Positions 56,670 through 64,000 of a DNA stretch of 64,000 nt are shown here, one piece after another (position 1 is the stretch's first letter; the number at the start of each line of letters is the position of its first letter). The notes under the pieces are model-generated. The model saw only the letters and a program-made list of their open reading frames with translations. It was not told where the DNA came from and made no database searches. A program made the translations under genes and the position numbers. This DNA is from Novosphingobium sp. KA1 (GTDB lineage Bacteria; Pseudomonadota; Alphaproteobacteria; Sphingomonadales; Sphingomonadaceae), in contig NZ_CP021247.1 in assembly GCF_017309955.1 (NCBI RefSeq), positions 1,761,001 through 1,825,000 on the forward strand, written 5' to 3'.

Positions 56670-57745
56670 GGCGCACCCCTCCGGGTGGCACCGGCACCAT
56701 GCCTCGTGTGCGTGCGCGTCAAAGAAGAAGAGTTAGATTCTTTGTTAGACTCTAAGTTAGCGGTCGGATTCCGCGTTTCAGGCCAGATACTTAACTGCGG
56801 TTCGTGCGCCCGAAATCCCGATAGTCCTGCGCCCGAAGTCCCGATACCGTTTGCGCCCGAAGTCACGAGCGCTTCCACACCGTTATCCACAGGCACTGTG
56901 GACAAACCGGAGGGTCGGATTTGCATCATTTCCCGTCGCCCTTCGCGCCAGATGTCGAGGCGATAGCCGGGCAGCGGCTGGCGGGCGGCAATGCGACGCA
57001 GGTCGAGCGCGAAATCGGAGATGCGTGCGAGGCTGCCCGACTTCTCGTGAAGATGGGCGACCTCGAACAGCCAGCCATGTTGCTGGTGGCCGGCGTGCTT
57101 GCGGGCGACACGATAGAGCCAGCGTTCGATGCCGCCAGTCAGCCGGAAATAGAGCGGGTCGATGGTCAGGACCAGCGAACGGTCGATGACGCCGCGATAG
57201 AACCAGTCGGGCAGGACAAACTCCATGCCCTCGACGCGGCCGTCGCGGGTGGTCAGTTCCTCCCATTCGTTGATCCACGAGAACTGATGCCGTCGCCAAT
57301 GCTCGACGGGGCGGATGGTGGTGCGGATCACGGTCGATTGAAGCCGGGCGAGCGCGCCCTTCAGCAGGCGATATTCGCGCGCGCCAGTGGCGCGACCGAT
57401 CGCCTGCAAGAGCTGGTAGGGCGTGAAGCGCAGGAAGCGCGACGTGCGCAGGCCGTGGTTCTCGGCCTGGACGATCTGGCTGGCTGCCCAGATGAGTACG
57501 TCGGCGTCCCAGATGGTCGCCATGCCGTGTTCCGGCATCCCGAAGACTTCGACGCGCTGCCCGCCGGATTCATAGAGGATCGGGGCGATGCGCTTGGCCT
57601 TGGAGAGCGAGAAGAACGGCCGCTCCATGAGATCGCGCTGATCGCGGGGGCTGGCATCGCCAGTGGCGACCACGAAGGGATCGAGCCGTTCGCGTTCGCT
57701 GCGCTCTCCCAGGCGCCGGTGGGCGTGATGGTCGGCGCCCGGCAT
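56666..57745 (-). CDS. RepA-like replication initiator
   Basis: 359 aa. The RPA/RepA pattern of alphaproteobacterial ICEs and plasmids: RDLMERPFFSLSKAKR, GMATIWDADVLIWAASQI, FTPYQLLQAIGR, LARISDFALDLRRIA. The C-terminal 80 residues (after RPSGLST) are low-complexity. Such genes may support rolling-circle or theta replication of the excised element. The start abuts the stop of the HTH gene with no gap. Confidence 0.85.
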   Translation of the reverse strand: MPGADHHAHRRLGERSERERLDPFVVATGDASPRDQRDLMERPFFSLSKAKRIAPILYESGGQRVEVFGMPEHGMATIWDADVLIWAASQIVQAENHGLRTSRFLRFTPYQLLQAIGRATGAREYRLLKGALARLQSTVIRTTIRPVEHWRRHQFSWINEWEELTTRDGRVEGMEFVLPDWFYRGVIDRSLVLTIDPLYFRLTGGIERWLYRVARKHAGHQQHGWLFEVAHLHEKSGSLARISDFALDLRRIAARQPLPGYRLDIWREGRREMMQIRPSGLSTVPVDNGVEALVTSGANGIGTSGAGLSGFRAHEPQLSIWPETRNPTANLESNKESNSSSLTRTHTRHGAGATRRGAP

Positions 57746-58015
57746 TCAGCGTGACGCCTTTTCGGCAGGCGTTAGCGGACGGGCCGGGAAAACGCGGGTG
57801 GCGGTCTTCTCGGACGCGGATTTGCGGATGCCGTCCTCGGTCCATGCCTGAAGATCATCGACGGAATAGACGATCCGCCCGCCTATTTTGCGGTAGGTGG
57901 GGCCGGTGCCGTAGGTGCGGTGCTTTTCCAGCGTGCGGATGGAAATGCCGAGGAAGCGGGACGCATCGGGCGCGCGCAGGTATCGGGGCGGCAGCCCCGT
58001 CTTCGGGTCTATCAT
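57746..58015 (-). CDS. MerR/excisionase-like HTH protein
   Basis: 89 aa. LRAPDASRFLGISIRTLEKHRTYGTGPTYRKIGGRIVYSVDDLQAW is a winged-helix DNA-binding domain of the AlpA/Xis type (key FLGISIRTLEKHRTYGTGP). First gene of the operon with repA-like and parA. It may control replication or excision. Confidence 0.88.
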   Translation of the reverse strand: MIDPKTGLPPRYLRAPDASRFLGISIRTLEKHRTYGTGPTYRKIGGRIVYSVDDLQAWTEDGIRKSASEKTATRVFPARPLTPAEKASR

Positions 58016-58165
58016 GATTATGTCTCCGGTCGGGTTCGAGCGGGCTACCGAGGACGGCAGCGGGCTATGGCGAACCGTGGCGGAGAACCGGCGGCTTGCA
58101 GCGTGCCGGAATCAGGGGGTCGTGATTCCGGCACCCCGGTCGATCCGATCCGGGCGGAGCGAGGA

Positions 58166-58958
58166 TCAACGTTGTGGAGGCAGGCGAACCGGATAGTGCA
58201 GCAGGTCGCGATAGCCGCCGCGCATGTAATGCAGACCATCCGCGACCAGACGCCGAATCTGGTTCTTGCGCGGGTCGCTTTCCCAATCGGCCTTGCGTCC
58301 GTGGAAGCCGAGAAGCGCTTCGGCAATCTGCCGATAACTGGCGCCATCGAGCTTTCCGTCCAGCGCCCGCAATGTGAGGACATGCCGGCTACGGGTTTGC
58401 GGCGGAAGGTCATGGCGCCAGTCGCCGGGCGGTCGGTGGCGGAGCGCACGCCAAAAGCGTAACAGCGCTGCAATGCGTAGCTCCAGCAGCATGTCGAGCG
58501 GAAGCGCCACGCAGAACGCGCCATGTCCACGCGGCAACGGGTCTGCGAGCCAGAACTGATGTGTCAGATCGCCCGAATGCCAAAGACCATGCGATGCACC
58601 GTCCACGGCGCTGCGGAGATCGAGACCGGGCAACGCAGCCAGATCGACCGGCATCGCGGCAGGATCGGCTTCGTCGCCGGGCGAAGAACGCAGCTCGAAA
58701 GCGTCAGGCAGCAGTGACGGCAGCCAGAACGGCCGTGCGCGATCGGCGGGTTGATCCGGGTCGGTCGCGAAATCGCAACCCCCAGCGCTCGGAAAATGCG
58801 ATCCGAGCATTTGGATTTTCTGACCTGATCGCCTTTGTCCGGCGAAAATCACGACGATAATCTTCGTCGCGTCGAAGATATTCCCAGGCAAAACCGGCAG
58901 CAGAAATATGATCTGCATGTGCATAGGCTGCCGGTGCGCGCCAGTCAGAACTCGGCAT
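58166..58958 (-). pseudogene. DUF6499/DUF2285 gene split by a one-base frameshift
   Basis: The N-terminal DUF6499 half (58958 down to about 58768, MPSSDWRAPAAYAHADHI... SERWGLRF) and the C-terminal DUF2285 half (about 58768 to 58166, ATDPDQPADRARPFWLPSLL ... GASYRQIAEALLG ... GGYRDLLHY) are in two frames. Skipping one base near 58768 joins WGLRF to ATDPDQP, the usual junction of full-length proteins. A true pseudogene, programmed shift or sequencing error are all possible. Confidence 0.78.
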
Positions 58959-59216
58959 GGCGTCACCTCATATCTACGCTCATCTCAAGCGCAAGAGAGG
59001 TGAAGACTGAACAACTCTGGATGGATTTTGCAGATACTGTTTCAAGATACCATGATCTTGAAAACACATCAAAAATGGTAAATGCTTTACTGCCATAACG
59101 GATATAGCTTGGCGAGCCGGGCCAGCCCGGCGAGCCGCATTTTGCGCAGCAAGCCCGCTGATCCGCCAAAGCGGATCGGCGCAAAATCGGAAAACCGATG
59201 TTGCGGAATGGCAGGA

Positions 59217-59248
59217 AGACGTAGAGCCGGATTGGCGGCTCTACGTCT
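59217..59248 (-). terminator. Hairpin after DUF932 gene
   Basis: AGACGTAGAGCC and its complement GGCTCTACGTCT, 12 bp each, with an 8-nt loop, 7 bp past the stop of the DUF932 gene. No U tract. Likely terminator. Confidence 0.6.
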
Positions 59249-59254
59249 CTGCGA

Positions 59255-60097
59255 TCAGGCGGTTTTGAGGCGCTGCATTCCCTCGGCCAGCGTCCAAAGG
59301 GCGCGATTGAGGCCGACATTCTGGTCGATGCCGTTGATGGCGCGGGTCCGGCTGCGGCGGATACGCCCGTCCGAAGTCTGGCGGCGTCCCTCGACCCCGC
59401 CGCGGATAAGGTTTTCCTGAATGACGTTGAAGGTCTGCCACAGGCTTTGCCCGACATCCTCGCGACGGCGCGGGGCAATGATCTGGTCCGGGCGAACCGG
59501 GCTTTCGTCCTCACCATAGCGGGCGACAAGGCTCGCCTCGGCCAACACGCGCTGCTCGTCGGACGAAAGCCGCGTGTCCTTCATGTCTTCCGTAGCGTCG
59601 ATCAGGCGCGGGAAATCCTCCGCCACGGTATAGACGCCCTCGATGATCTGATCCTGTATCCCGCCCTTGTGGGGGACGCGGACTTCCTCGAACCGCTCGC
59701 CCGCAATCATGCTGTTGGTGCAGACGAAACGCAGTACGCCCGCAAACATCTGATAAGCGCTCGTCCCGTCATGCGAATTGACGATGATGACTTCTGCCGC
59801 CTCCTGCTTGCCGATACCGCCATCCCGGCGCAGGCGCAGCATGTGCTTGGCATGGCCCATGCGCTCGCCGTCACGCGGCACCGCCTGCACGGCGAAGAAC
59901 GGGAACCATCCTTCCCGGCGCAGCCCCTCCACGATCTCGATGGTGGGAACGTAAACATAACGCTCCGAGCGGCTGTCATGGGCTTCGCGGGCGAAGATGG
60001 ACGGGACGTGACGGTAAAGGGTTTCGTTGTCGAGGGCTTCACGCCCGCTGATCTGGTGAGAGTTGCGGCCGAACTGGGTAGCGAGACGATAGGTCAT
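59255..60097 (-). CDS. DUF932 (phage/plasmid-like) protein
   Basis: 280 aa from 60097 (MTYRLATQFGRN); an ATG at 60112 is alternative. DUF932 pattern: VPSIFAREAHDSRSERYVYVPT, LRREGWFPFFAVQAVPRDG, HMLRLRR and VRFVCTNSMIAGE-like FVCTNSMIAG. Found in ICEs and phage plasmids; function unknown. A terminator hairpin follows its stop. 389 bp of leader separates it from DUF736 copy 2. Confidence 0.85.
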   Translation of the reverse strand: MTYRLATQFGRNSHQISGREALDNETLYRHVPSIFAREAHDSRSERYVYVPTIEIVEGLRREGWFPFFAVQAVPRDGERMGHAKHMLRLRRDGGIGKQEAAEVIIVNSHDGTSAYQMFAGVLRFVCTNSMIAGERFEEVRVPHKGGIQDQIIEGVYTVAEDFPRLIDATEDMKDTRLSSDEQRVLAEASLVARYGEDESPVRPDQIIAPRRREDVGQSLWQTFNVIQENLIRGGVEGRRQTSDGRIRRSRTRAINGIDQNVGLNRALWTLAEGMQRLKTA

Positions 60098-60486
60098 GGT
60101 CTTGATCCTCATTGGCTTGGCTTGGGTTGGAGCGCAGCGCTGCGCTGCAACCCTGGCCGTCGCCGAGACCGGGGGGTGCAAGGAGCAAGGGCGGCAGGGA
60201 CGGAGGGGGATCGCCCGGCCTGCACGGAACGGAGGAACGACGTGGAGGAAGGCTGGGGATACCGTCCCTGCCGAGCGTCAGCGATCCCTTGCGCCGCGCC
60301 AGGGGGAGACCCCCAAGCAACCCGCCCGGCGTGAGCGGTAGCGGGAGACGGGCATAAAGCTGGATCAGGACGTGCAAAGCTGCAAAACCTGAAAACCGTG
60401 TATCCTGATTGCTGTATTCTCTTGAAGGCGCGGACAAGCATGACGAAGCCCCGCTCAGGTGAGCGGGGCTTCGGAGGTGTCCGGGC
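60098..60486. other. 389-bp leader region without a gene
   Basis: G/C-rich; contains GCAGCGCTGC and several stretches that fold, and the terminator hairpin at 60444-60473. Probably the leader and promoter region of the DUF932 gene. No ORF here is protein-like. Confidence 0.5.
60444..60473. terminator. Strong hairpin after DUF736 copy 2
   Basis: CGAAGCCCCGCTC, a 4-nt loop, and its complement, 13 bp arms, 14 bp past the stop of the DUF736 gene at 60487. Good GC-rich stem; no U tract. Confidence 0.65.
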
Positions 60487-60801
60487 TCAGTCTCCGGAGC
60501 GGCGGGACCAGATGAGGTTGTGGGCCTCGCCGCCTTCGTCTTCGACCAGGCTGGCGTAGATCGGGGCCGGGAAGCTCGGATCGTCCAGCTTGACCGAGAG
60601 ATATTCGCGGCCGGTTTCGCGGGCGGTCTTCTTCCAGGCCGCGCCGAACTCGGTGGCGCCGGCGAAGATCCGATAGTCGGGGCCGCGCTCGCTTTCGCCT
60701 TCGGCCGGGACGAACTTAGCCTTGACGTTGAGGGTCAGGGTCTTGACCGTGCCGGTGATGTCGCCGTTCGCAGTCTTGGTGAAGGTGCCGATGGTTGCCA
60801 T
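60487..60801 (-). CDS. DUF736 protein, copy 2
   Basis: 104 aa from 60801 with GGAG 8 nt upstream; the frame upstream to 60939 is not protein-like. [32 protein letters not shown] (key [14 protein letters not shown]) and [20 protein letters not shown] are the family patterns. Unlike copy 1 it is a stand-alone gene with its own hairpin. Function unknown. Confidence 0.88.
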   Translation of the reverse strand: MATIGTFTKTANGDITGTVKTLTLNVKAKFVPAEGESERGPDYRIFAGATEFGAAWKKTARETGREYLSVKLDDPSFPAPIYASLVEDEGGEAHNLIWSRRSGD

Positions 60802-61077
60802 TGTCGTGTCTCCGTTCCTCGGACCGCGCCTATCGCGACCTCGATGGCGGTCGTGAGACCGGAGGCGATCAGCCCGCACCCACAGGGCCGGAACGAAGTG
60901 GAGGACGGCTGACGCCGGCCTTTTTGCTTCGCGATGCAAAGCGCGCTCGCGCGTGGCGGAAAAAAGCCGGTGATGGACGTTGCGGGAGGATGATCGAGGC
61001 GAAGCCGGTCTTCGGTCAGACCCATGCCTTTCGAGGACGCCGTAGGTGCGCCCCTGCAGAACGGCAGAGAAACGATG

Positions 61078-61413
61078 ATGCGATCTCGGCCCCTGTTACG
61101 CGATGAACCTGCGGATGGCATCTCCGTCATGGTCTACGCTGTTCCTGAACAAGGCTGGCTTCTCCTATCGGCGCTGGCGACGGTTGCGGCCATGCGTCAA
61201 GGATTGCGGACGCCAACGAGTTTGGAACTGCTGAATTGGGCACCCCCGTCCGGTCTCACTATCACACGGCAATGCGGGATGGACCGTCGCTCCAAGCGTG
61301 ATTCGCTATTGCGGGCGATGGAAAGGGCGGGGTTCGCAAAAACTGAGTCCGCCGCCCCGGAGACCGCGGCAAGACATCGTTCCCGTTGTTGCGGGGCTTC
61401 ACGCGATCCGTAG
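61078..61413 (+). CDS. Hypothetical protein, weak
   Basis: About 112 aa. Its middle ([29 protein letters not shown] in part) is protein-like and third-base GC is moderate, but I do not recognise the family and no clear ribosome site is present. It is in an otherwise empty 733-bp gap (60802-61534). The rest of that gap shows nothing I can support. Confidence 0.3.
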   Translation: MRSRPLLRDEPADGISVMVYAVPEQGWLLLSALATVAAMRQGLRTPTSLELLNWAPPSGLTITRQCGMDRRSKRDSLLRAMERAGFAKTESAAPETAARHRSRCCGASRDP

Positions 61414-61534
61414 CCGCTTCTTGCGTTAGCGATCGATGCCGAATGGCGGAAACGCGACCCTGGGCGTGGTTCCGGCGCAGCCGAGAGCGCGGCCCGAAGG
61501 GCAACGCCCAAACTGATGCACCAATGCAGAGCAA

Positions 61535-62032
61535 TCACACCTGCTGACTGGGATACAGTTCCCGGATGATGTCTGTGACGATCTCGAATGTCGTCAGAAA
61601 CAAGGGCGGGTTCAGTATGGTATCACTTCCATGCGCGAACATATTTCGCATTTTGCTGAGATATTCGATCTCCGCTGAAATTAGATTTTGCTCTTTAGCC
61701 GATTTCAGCAACTCGTCGAGCATGGCCGGGCGAGGTCGTCCCTTGCTGTTTACTCGGCCAGCAAATTGATGGCCGATCCGTTCGCGTAGAGCCAATTCAA
61801 GGCAGGGAAACGTCTGGCTCGCCGCCAAGGTCAAAAGATCATACGAGAAATAGGCATAGATATAGGCGTGCCGAATGGCGTCATGAGATCGTCGGACGGA
61901 ATCAGGAAGCGAAACGGGAAGCTCGAACGCGCGCATATCCCTATGAAGGTCTTGAAGCGTGCAGCCGATAAATCCGGCGTCCCCTGAAAAATAAGGGTCT
62001 GGCTTGGCAAGGTCGGACACACTCTTCAGCAC
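61535..62032 (-). CDS. HEPN-like protein with R-x4-H motif
   Basis: 165 aa, less GC-rich than its neighbours. Helical, with the HEPN-type R-N-x-x-x-H motif at Arg129-His134 (KMRNMFAHGSD) and the supporting CLELALRERIGHQF helix near 77-90. HEPN RNases are toxins or defence effectors; no antitoxin or partner nucleotidyltransferase gene is visible next to it. A foreign-like gene within the ICE; function inferred from fold only. Confidence 0.6.
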   Translation of the reverse strand: MLKSVSDLAKPDPYFSGDAGFIGCTLQDLHRDMRAFELPVSLPDSVRRSHDAIRHAYIYAYFSYDLLTLAASQTFPCLELALRERIGHQFAGRVNSKGRPRPAMLDELLKSAKEQNLISAEIEYLSKMRNMFAHGSDTILNPPLFLTTFEIVTDIIRELYPSQQV

Positions 62033-62094
62033 AGGATGATTCTTTCATTCGACGTAAGCTCAAGCAATGATGGCACAAATCATAGCGCACTTCG

Positions 62095-62514
62095 TCATCT
62101 ACGATGAATCGGTTCTGCTTTGGCTACCAGCCGCATCAGCGCCGACGCCCCGGTCCCGCCGCCGCCGATCAGGCAGAAGATCGTGCGCCAGACCTCGGAA
62201 GGCACGGCCTCGCGCGTGATGCCGTGAACCAGTGCATAGCCCGCAACTGCGGCAGGCGCTGCGAAAACAAACGCGATGGCAAGACGCAGGATCGGCGGGC
62301 GCACGACCATGAACAGGACGATCAGCAGACCATAGGCGGCAGCCCCCGCCACCAGCCCGACCGAGCCCGCGCCGATCAGGCCGGAGCCGGAGGCATAGGC
62401 GCAACGCGCCACCTCCACGCCGAGCATGAAGGGCAGCGCATAGACGGCGAGTGTATAGGCCAGGACACATAGACCGGCGACCAGCGCGACGGTCATCAAC
62501 ATGAGCACAATCAT
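62095..62514 (-). CDS. Small membrane protein, unknown
   Basis: 139 aa with about four hydrophobic segments (MLMTVALVAGLCVLAYTLAVYALPF, LIGAGSVGLVAGAAAYGLLIVLFMVV, ILRLAIAFVFAAPAAVAGYAL; key parts). No known motif. Such proteins are often encoded near parB-like genes of ICEs. Divergent or upstream context not clear. Confidence 0.65.
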   Translation of the reverse strand: MIVLMLMTVALVAGLCVLAYTLAVYALPFMLGVEVARCAYASGSGLIGAGSVGLVAGAAAYGLLIVLFMVVRPPILRLAIAFVFAAPAAVAGYALVHGITREAVPSEVWRTIFCLIGGGGTGASALMRLVAKAEPIHRR

Positions 62515-62649
62515 CGCACGGTCCTCCTGAACCGATGACGGCCACGGTCATCGGATCGGTCGCGCGGGGTCGATCCTCGCGCGACCGCGATTTTTCTGAG
62601 GGTGGAAAACAGGATGGCCGGGACCACTTGCACGATCCCGGCCCGGTCC

Positions 62650-64000
62650 TCACTCAGCGGCTTGTAGGTAGGCGTCGGCCTCCGGCTCGGCGGCAGGCCG
62701 CGCGGTGCGCAGCACGGTCGGCAGCCAGCCGGTTCCGGCCAGAAGCTGTTCGGCGGCCTGCACCATCTCCGGCTTCTTCAATCCCGCGATCCGCTCGGCG
62801 GCCTCATCGCTGACGGCTTCCCGCACGGCGGCGAGGATATGCGCCTTGGTGACGCGACCAAAATAGGTCTGGCCGGTCGGGGTCCAGTGCGCCGTCATGT
62901 CCAGCATCGTCGCCGTCGCCAGCTTTTCCGCCGTCGCGCGCGCGTTCGGCTTCTGCTCCCACTGAACCCTGACCGCATTGATGGTCAGCGATGCGCAATG
63001 CGCGAGCAAGGCCATGAGGCTCACATGGTCCAGACCGGCGACGAAGGCCCACAGGTCCGCTACGTCGCGGGGCATATCCGATGCCCATTCGGCATGACGA
63101 TCCGCCAACGCCTTCGCGGCGGGCGTGTCCTCGATGCCGTCCGCATGGGAGGCGAGATAGGCGCTGCTCAACCGGATTTCGAGGCAGGACGCTTCCCCGC
63201 CGCGATAGAAGGTCTGCGCCGCCAGCGCGTGAACCACGGCGACAAGCGCCGTATCCGGCTGCTCGCCAAGGGCGAGGCGCAGGCCAAGGGTGCGATGGGC
63301 GGTCAGATCGCGGATGAGAAGGTCCGACAGCGGCTTTCCCGCATCCCCGGCTTCCTCTTCCTCGGTCTCGAGCGCGGAATCTGACCGCTCGTCCTCGTTC
63401 CCCTCGTCCCCGACGATCACCCCATCCTCGTTGACCATCACGCCATCCACTTCATAGGTGGCGCTTTCCGCTTCCTCCGGTTCCGGTGCTTCGTCCTCGG
63501 CGCGGATGAAACCACGCTCGATCCGGGCCGTGCCGTCATGGTTGAGGATGACGAACACGCCGCCGCGCGCGATCTCATCGGCGTCATAGGCGTGGCGCTT
63601 GGCGTCAATCCGCTCGATCTCGGCTTCAAGCTCCGCCAGCCGCTGATCCACCTCGTCGGGAAGGTCCACGTCCGCGTTCTGCCATTCTGCCGACAGGCGC
63701 TCCAATTCCTCCTGCGCGGCGTCATAGGCGGCGGCATCTTCCTCCGACAAATCCACCGGATGCGGATAGCTGCGGCGCAAGCCGTGGGCATGGGGATAGT
63801 CGATGTGAGCGGCGGTCCACTTCCATCCTTCTGCGGCCTGCACCTCGGCGGCGATGTCTTCCAGCTTTCCGATGACAAGCCGGTCGAGCAACGCGGCATC
63901 CTCGAAATAGCCGCCCCGATCCTCGGTGAAGAGGTCGCGGATGATCGTGCCGCCTGCCTCCGCATAGGCGTCCGCCCCGACGAAACGCGCCCGCCGTTCG
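62650..64000 (-). CDS. ParB-like nuclease-domain protein, partial
   Basis: At least 449 residues; the N-terminus is beyond the right edge, and the frame continues upstream of an internal TTG at 63891. The visible part has a helical segment (EELERLSAEWQNADVDLP), a long acidic linker (EDEAPEPEEAESATYEVDG) and a C-terminal region (LSDLLIRDLTAHRTLGLRLALGE, HAILAAVREAVSD) typical of the ParB/RepB-like proteins of alphaproteobacterial ICEs. The nuclease/ParB domain itself is expected in the missing N-terminal part, so the name rests on family resemblance of the C-terminal part. Confidence 0.75.
   Translation of the reverse strand, partial: ERRARFVGADAYAEAGGTIIRDLFTEDRGGYFEDAALLDRLVIGKLEDIAAEVQAAEGWKWTAAHIDYPHAHGLRRSYPHPVDLSEEDAAAYDAAQEELERLSAEWQNADVDLPDEVDQRLAELEAEIERIDAKRHAYDADEIARGGVFVILNHDGTARIERGFIRAEDEAPEPEEAESATYEVDGVMVNEDGVIVGDEGNEDERSDSALETEEEEAGDAGKPLSDLLIRDLTAHRTLGLRLALGEQPDTALVAVVHALAAQTFYRGGEASCLEIRLSSAYLASHADGIEDTPAAKALADRHAEWASDMPRDVADLWAFVAGLDHVSLMALLAHCASLTINAVRVQWEQKPNARATAEKLATATMLDMTAHWTPTGQTYFGRVTKAHILAAVREAVSDEAAERIAGLKKPEMVQAAEQLLAGTGWLPTVLRTARPAAEPEADAYLQAAE

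Noticed and set aside
60802-61077. Further gene in the gap before 61078
   Set aside because: All frames give Arg/Pro/Ala-rich shadows and no ribosome site.

Overview
The window is high-GC alphaproteobacterial DNA, most likely from a sphingomonad (Novosphingobium/Sphingobium type). This is inferred from protein style, the gyrB and guaA neighbourhood and the conjugation module, not from a marker RNA. It has two parts: chromosomal backbone (1 to about 24,893) and the left part of an integrated conjugative element, ICE (about 24,873 to the right edge).

Backbone. pmbA (TldE-type protease subunit) converges on a large MscS-type mechanosensitive channel, followed by a META-domain lipoprotein. From 4,759 to 15,873 there is a catabolic island: a TauD-family dioxygenase; a divergent isochorismatase-fold hydrolase and short-chain dehydrogenase; and a plus-strand run of PfkB sugar/nucleoside kinase, RutA-like flavin monooxygenase, RutB-like amidohydrolase, MFS permease and M20 amidohydrolase. 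The island ends in a single-frame fusion of an AraC-type regulator to an acetamidase/formamidase domain. Together these suggest uptake and stepwise C-N bond cleavage of a small nitrogenous, perhaps pyrimidine- or nucleoside-like, compound; the substrate cannot be read from the sequence. Then come two metallopeptidases, a TPR protein, gyrB and guaA. Two palindromic elements (13,139-13,406 and 18,299-18,456) share a core but have different, internally complementary 33-nt arms. Both begin exactly at the TAG stop codon of the gene upstream.

ICE. The 3' end of guaA is followed by clustered TGACGGTAT repeats and a P4-type tyrosine integrase, so guaA is the inferred attachment site. The mating-pair formation genes run on the minus strand (trbB-C-D-E-J-K-L-F-G-I, mostly with 1-4 nt overlaps), with a CopG-type protein and the coupling protein TraG upstream. 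A small regulatory patch (two XRE repressors, a DUF2285-like protein, a HEPN-like protein) leads into cargo at 40.8-51.0 kb: two LysR regulators, three alpha/beta hydrolases (two with Asp nucleophiles, one a clear epoxide hydrolase), a SnoaL-like protein, an MFS exporter, and an SDR plus an F420-oxidoreductase-like protein, each present twice in inverted orientation. Three copies of TTCAA-N7-TTGAA lie in the divergent promoter regions of this cargo and are the probable operator of the LysR regulator at 44,762.

After the cargo come the relaxase (DUF3363), a lytic transglycosylase, DUF736, the TraF peptidase, DUF2840, a ribbon-helix-helix protein, ParA, a RepA-like initiator and a HTH protein. 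A frameshifted DUF6499/DUF2285 gene, DUF932, a second DUF736, a HEPN-like protein, a membrane protein and a ParB-like protein cut by the window edge complete the visible element. The far ICE end (attR) is outside the window. No rRNA, tRNA or CRISPR array was recognised.
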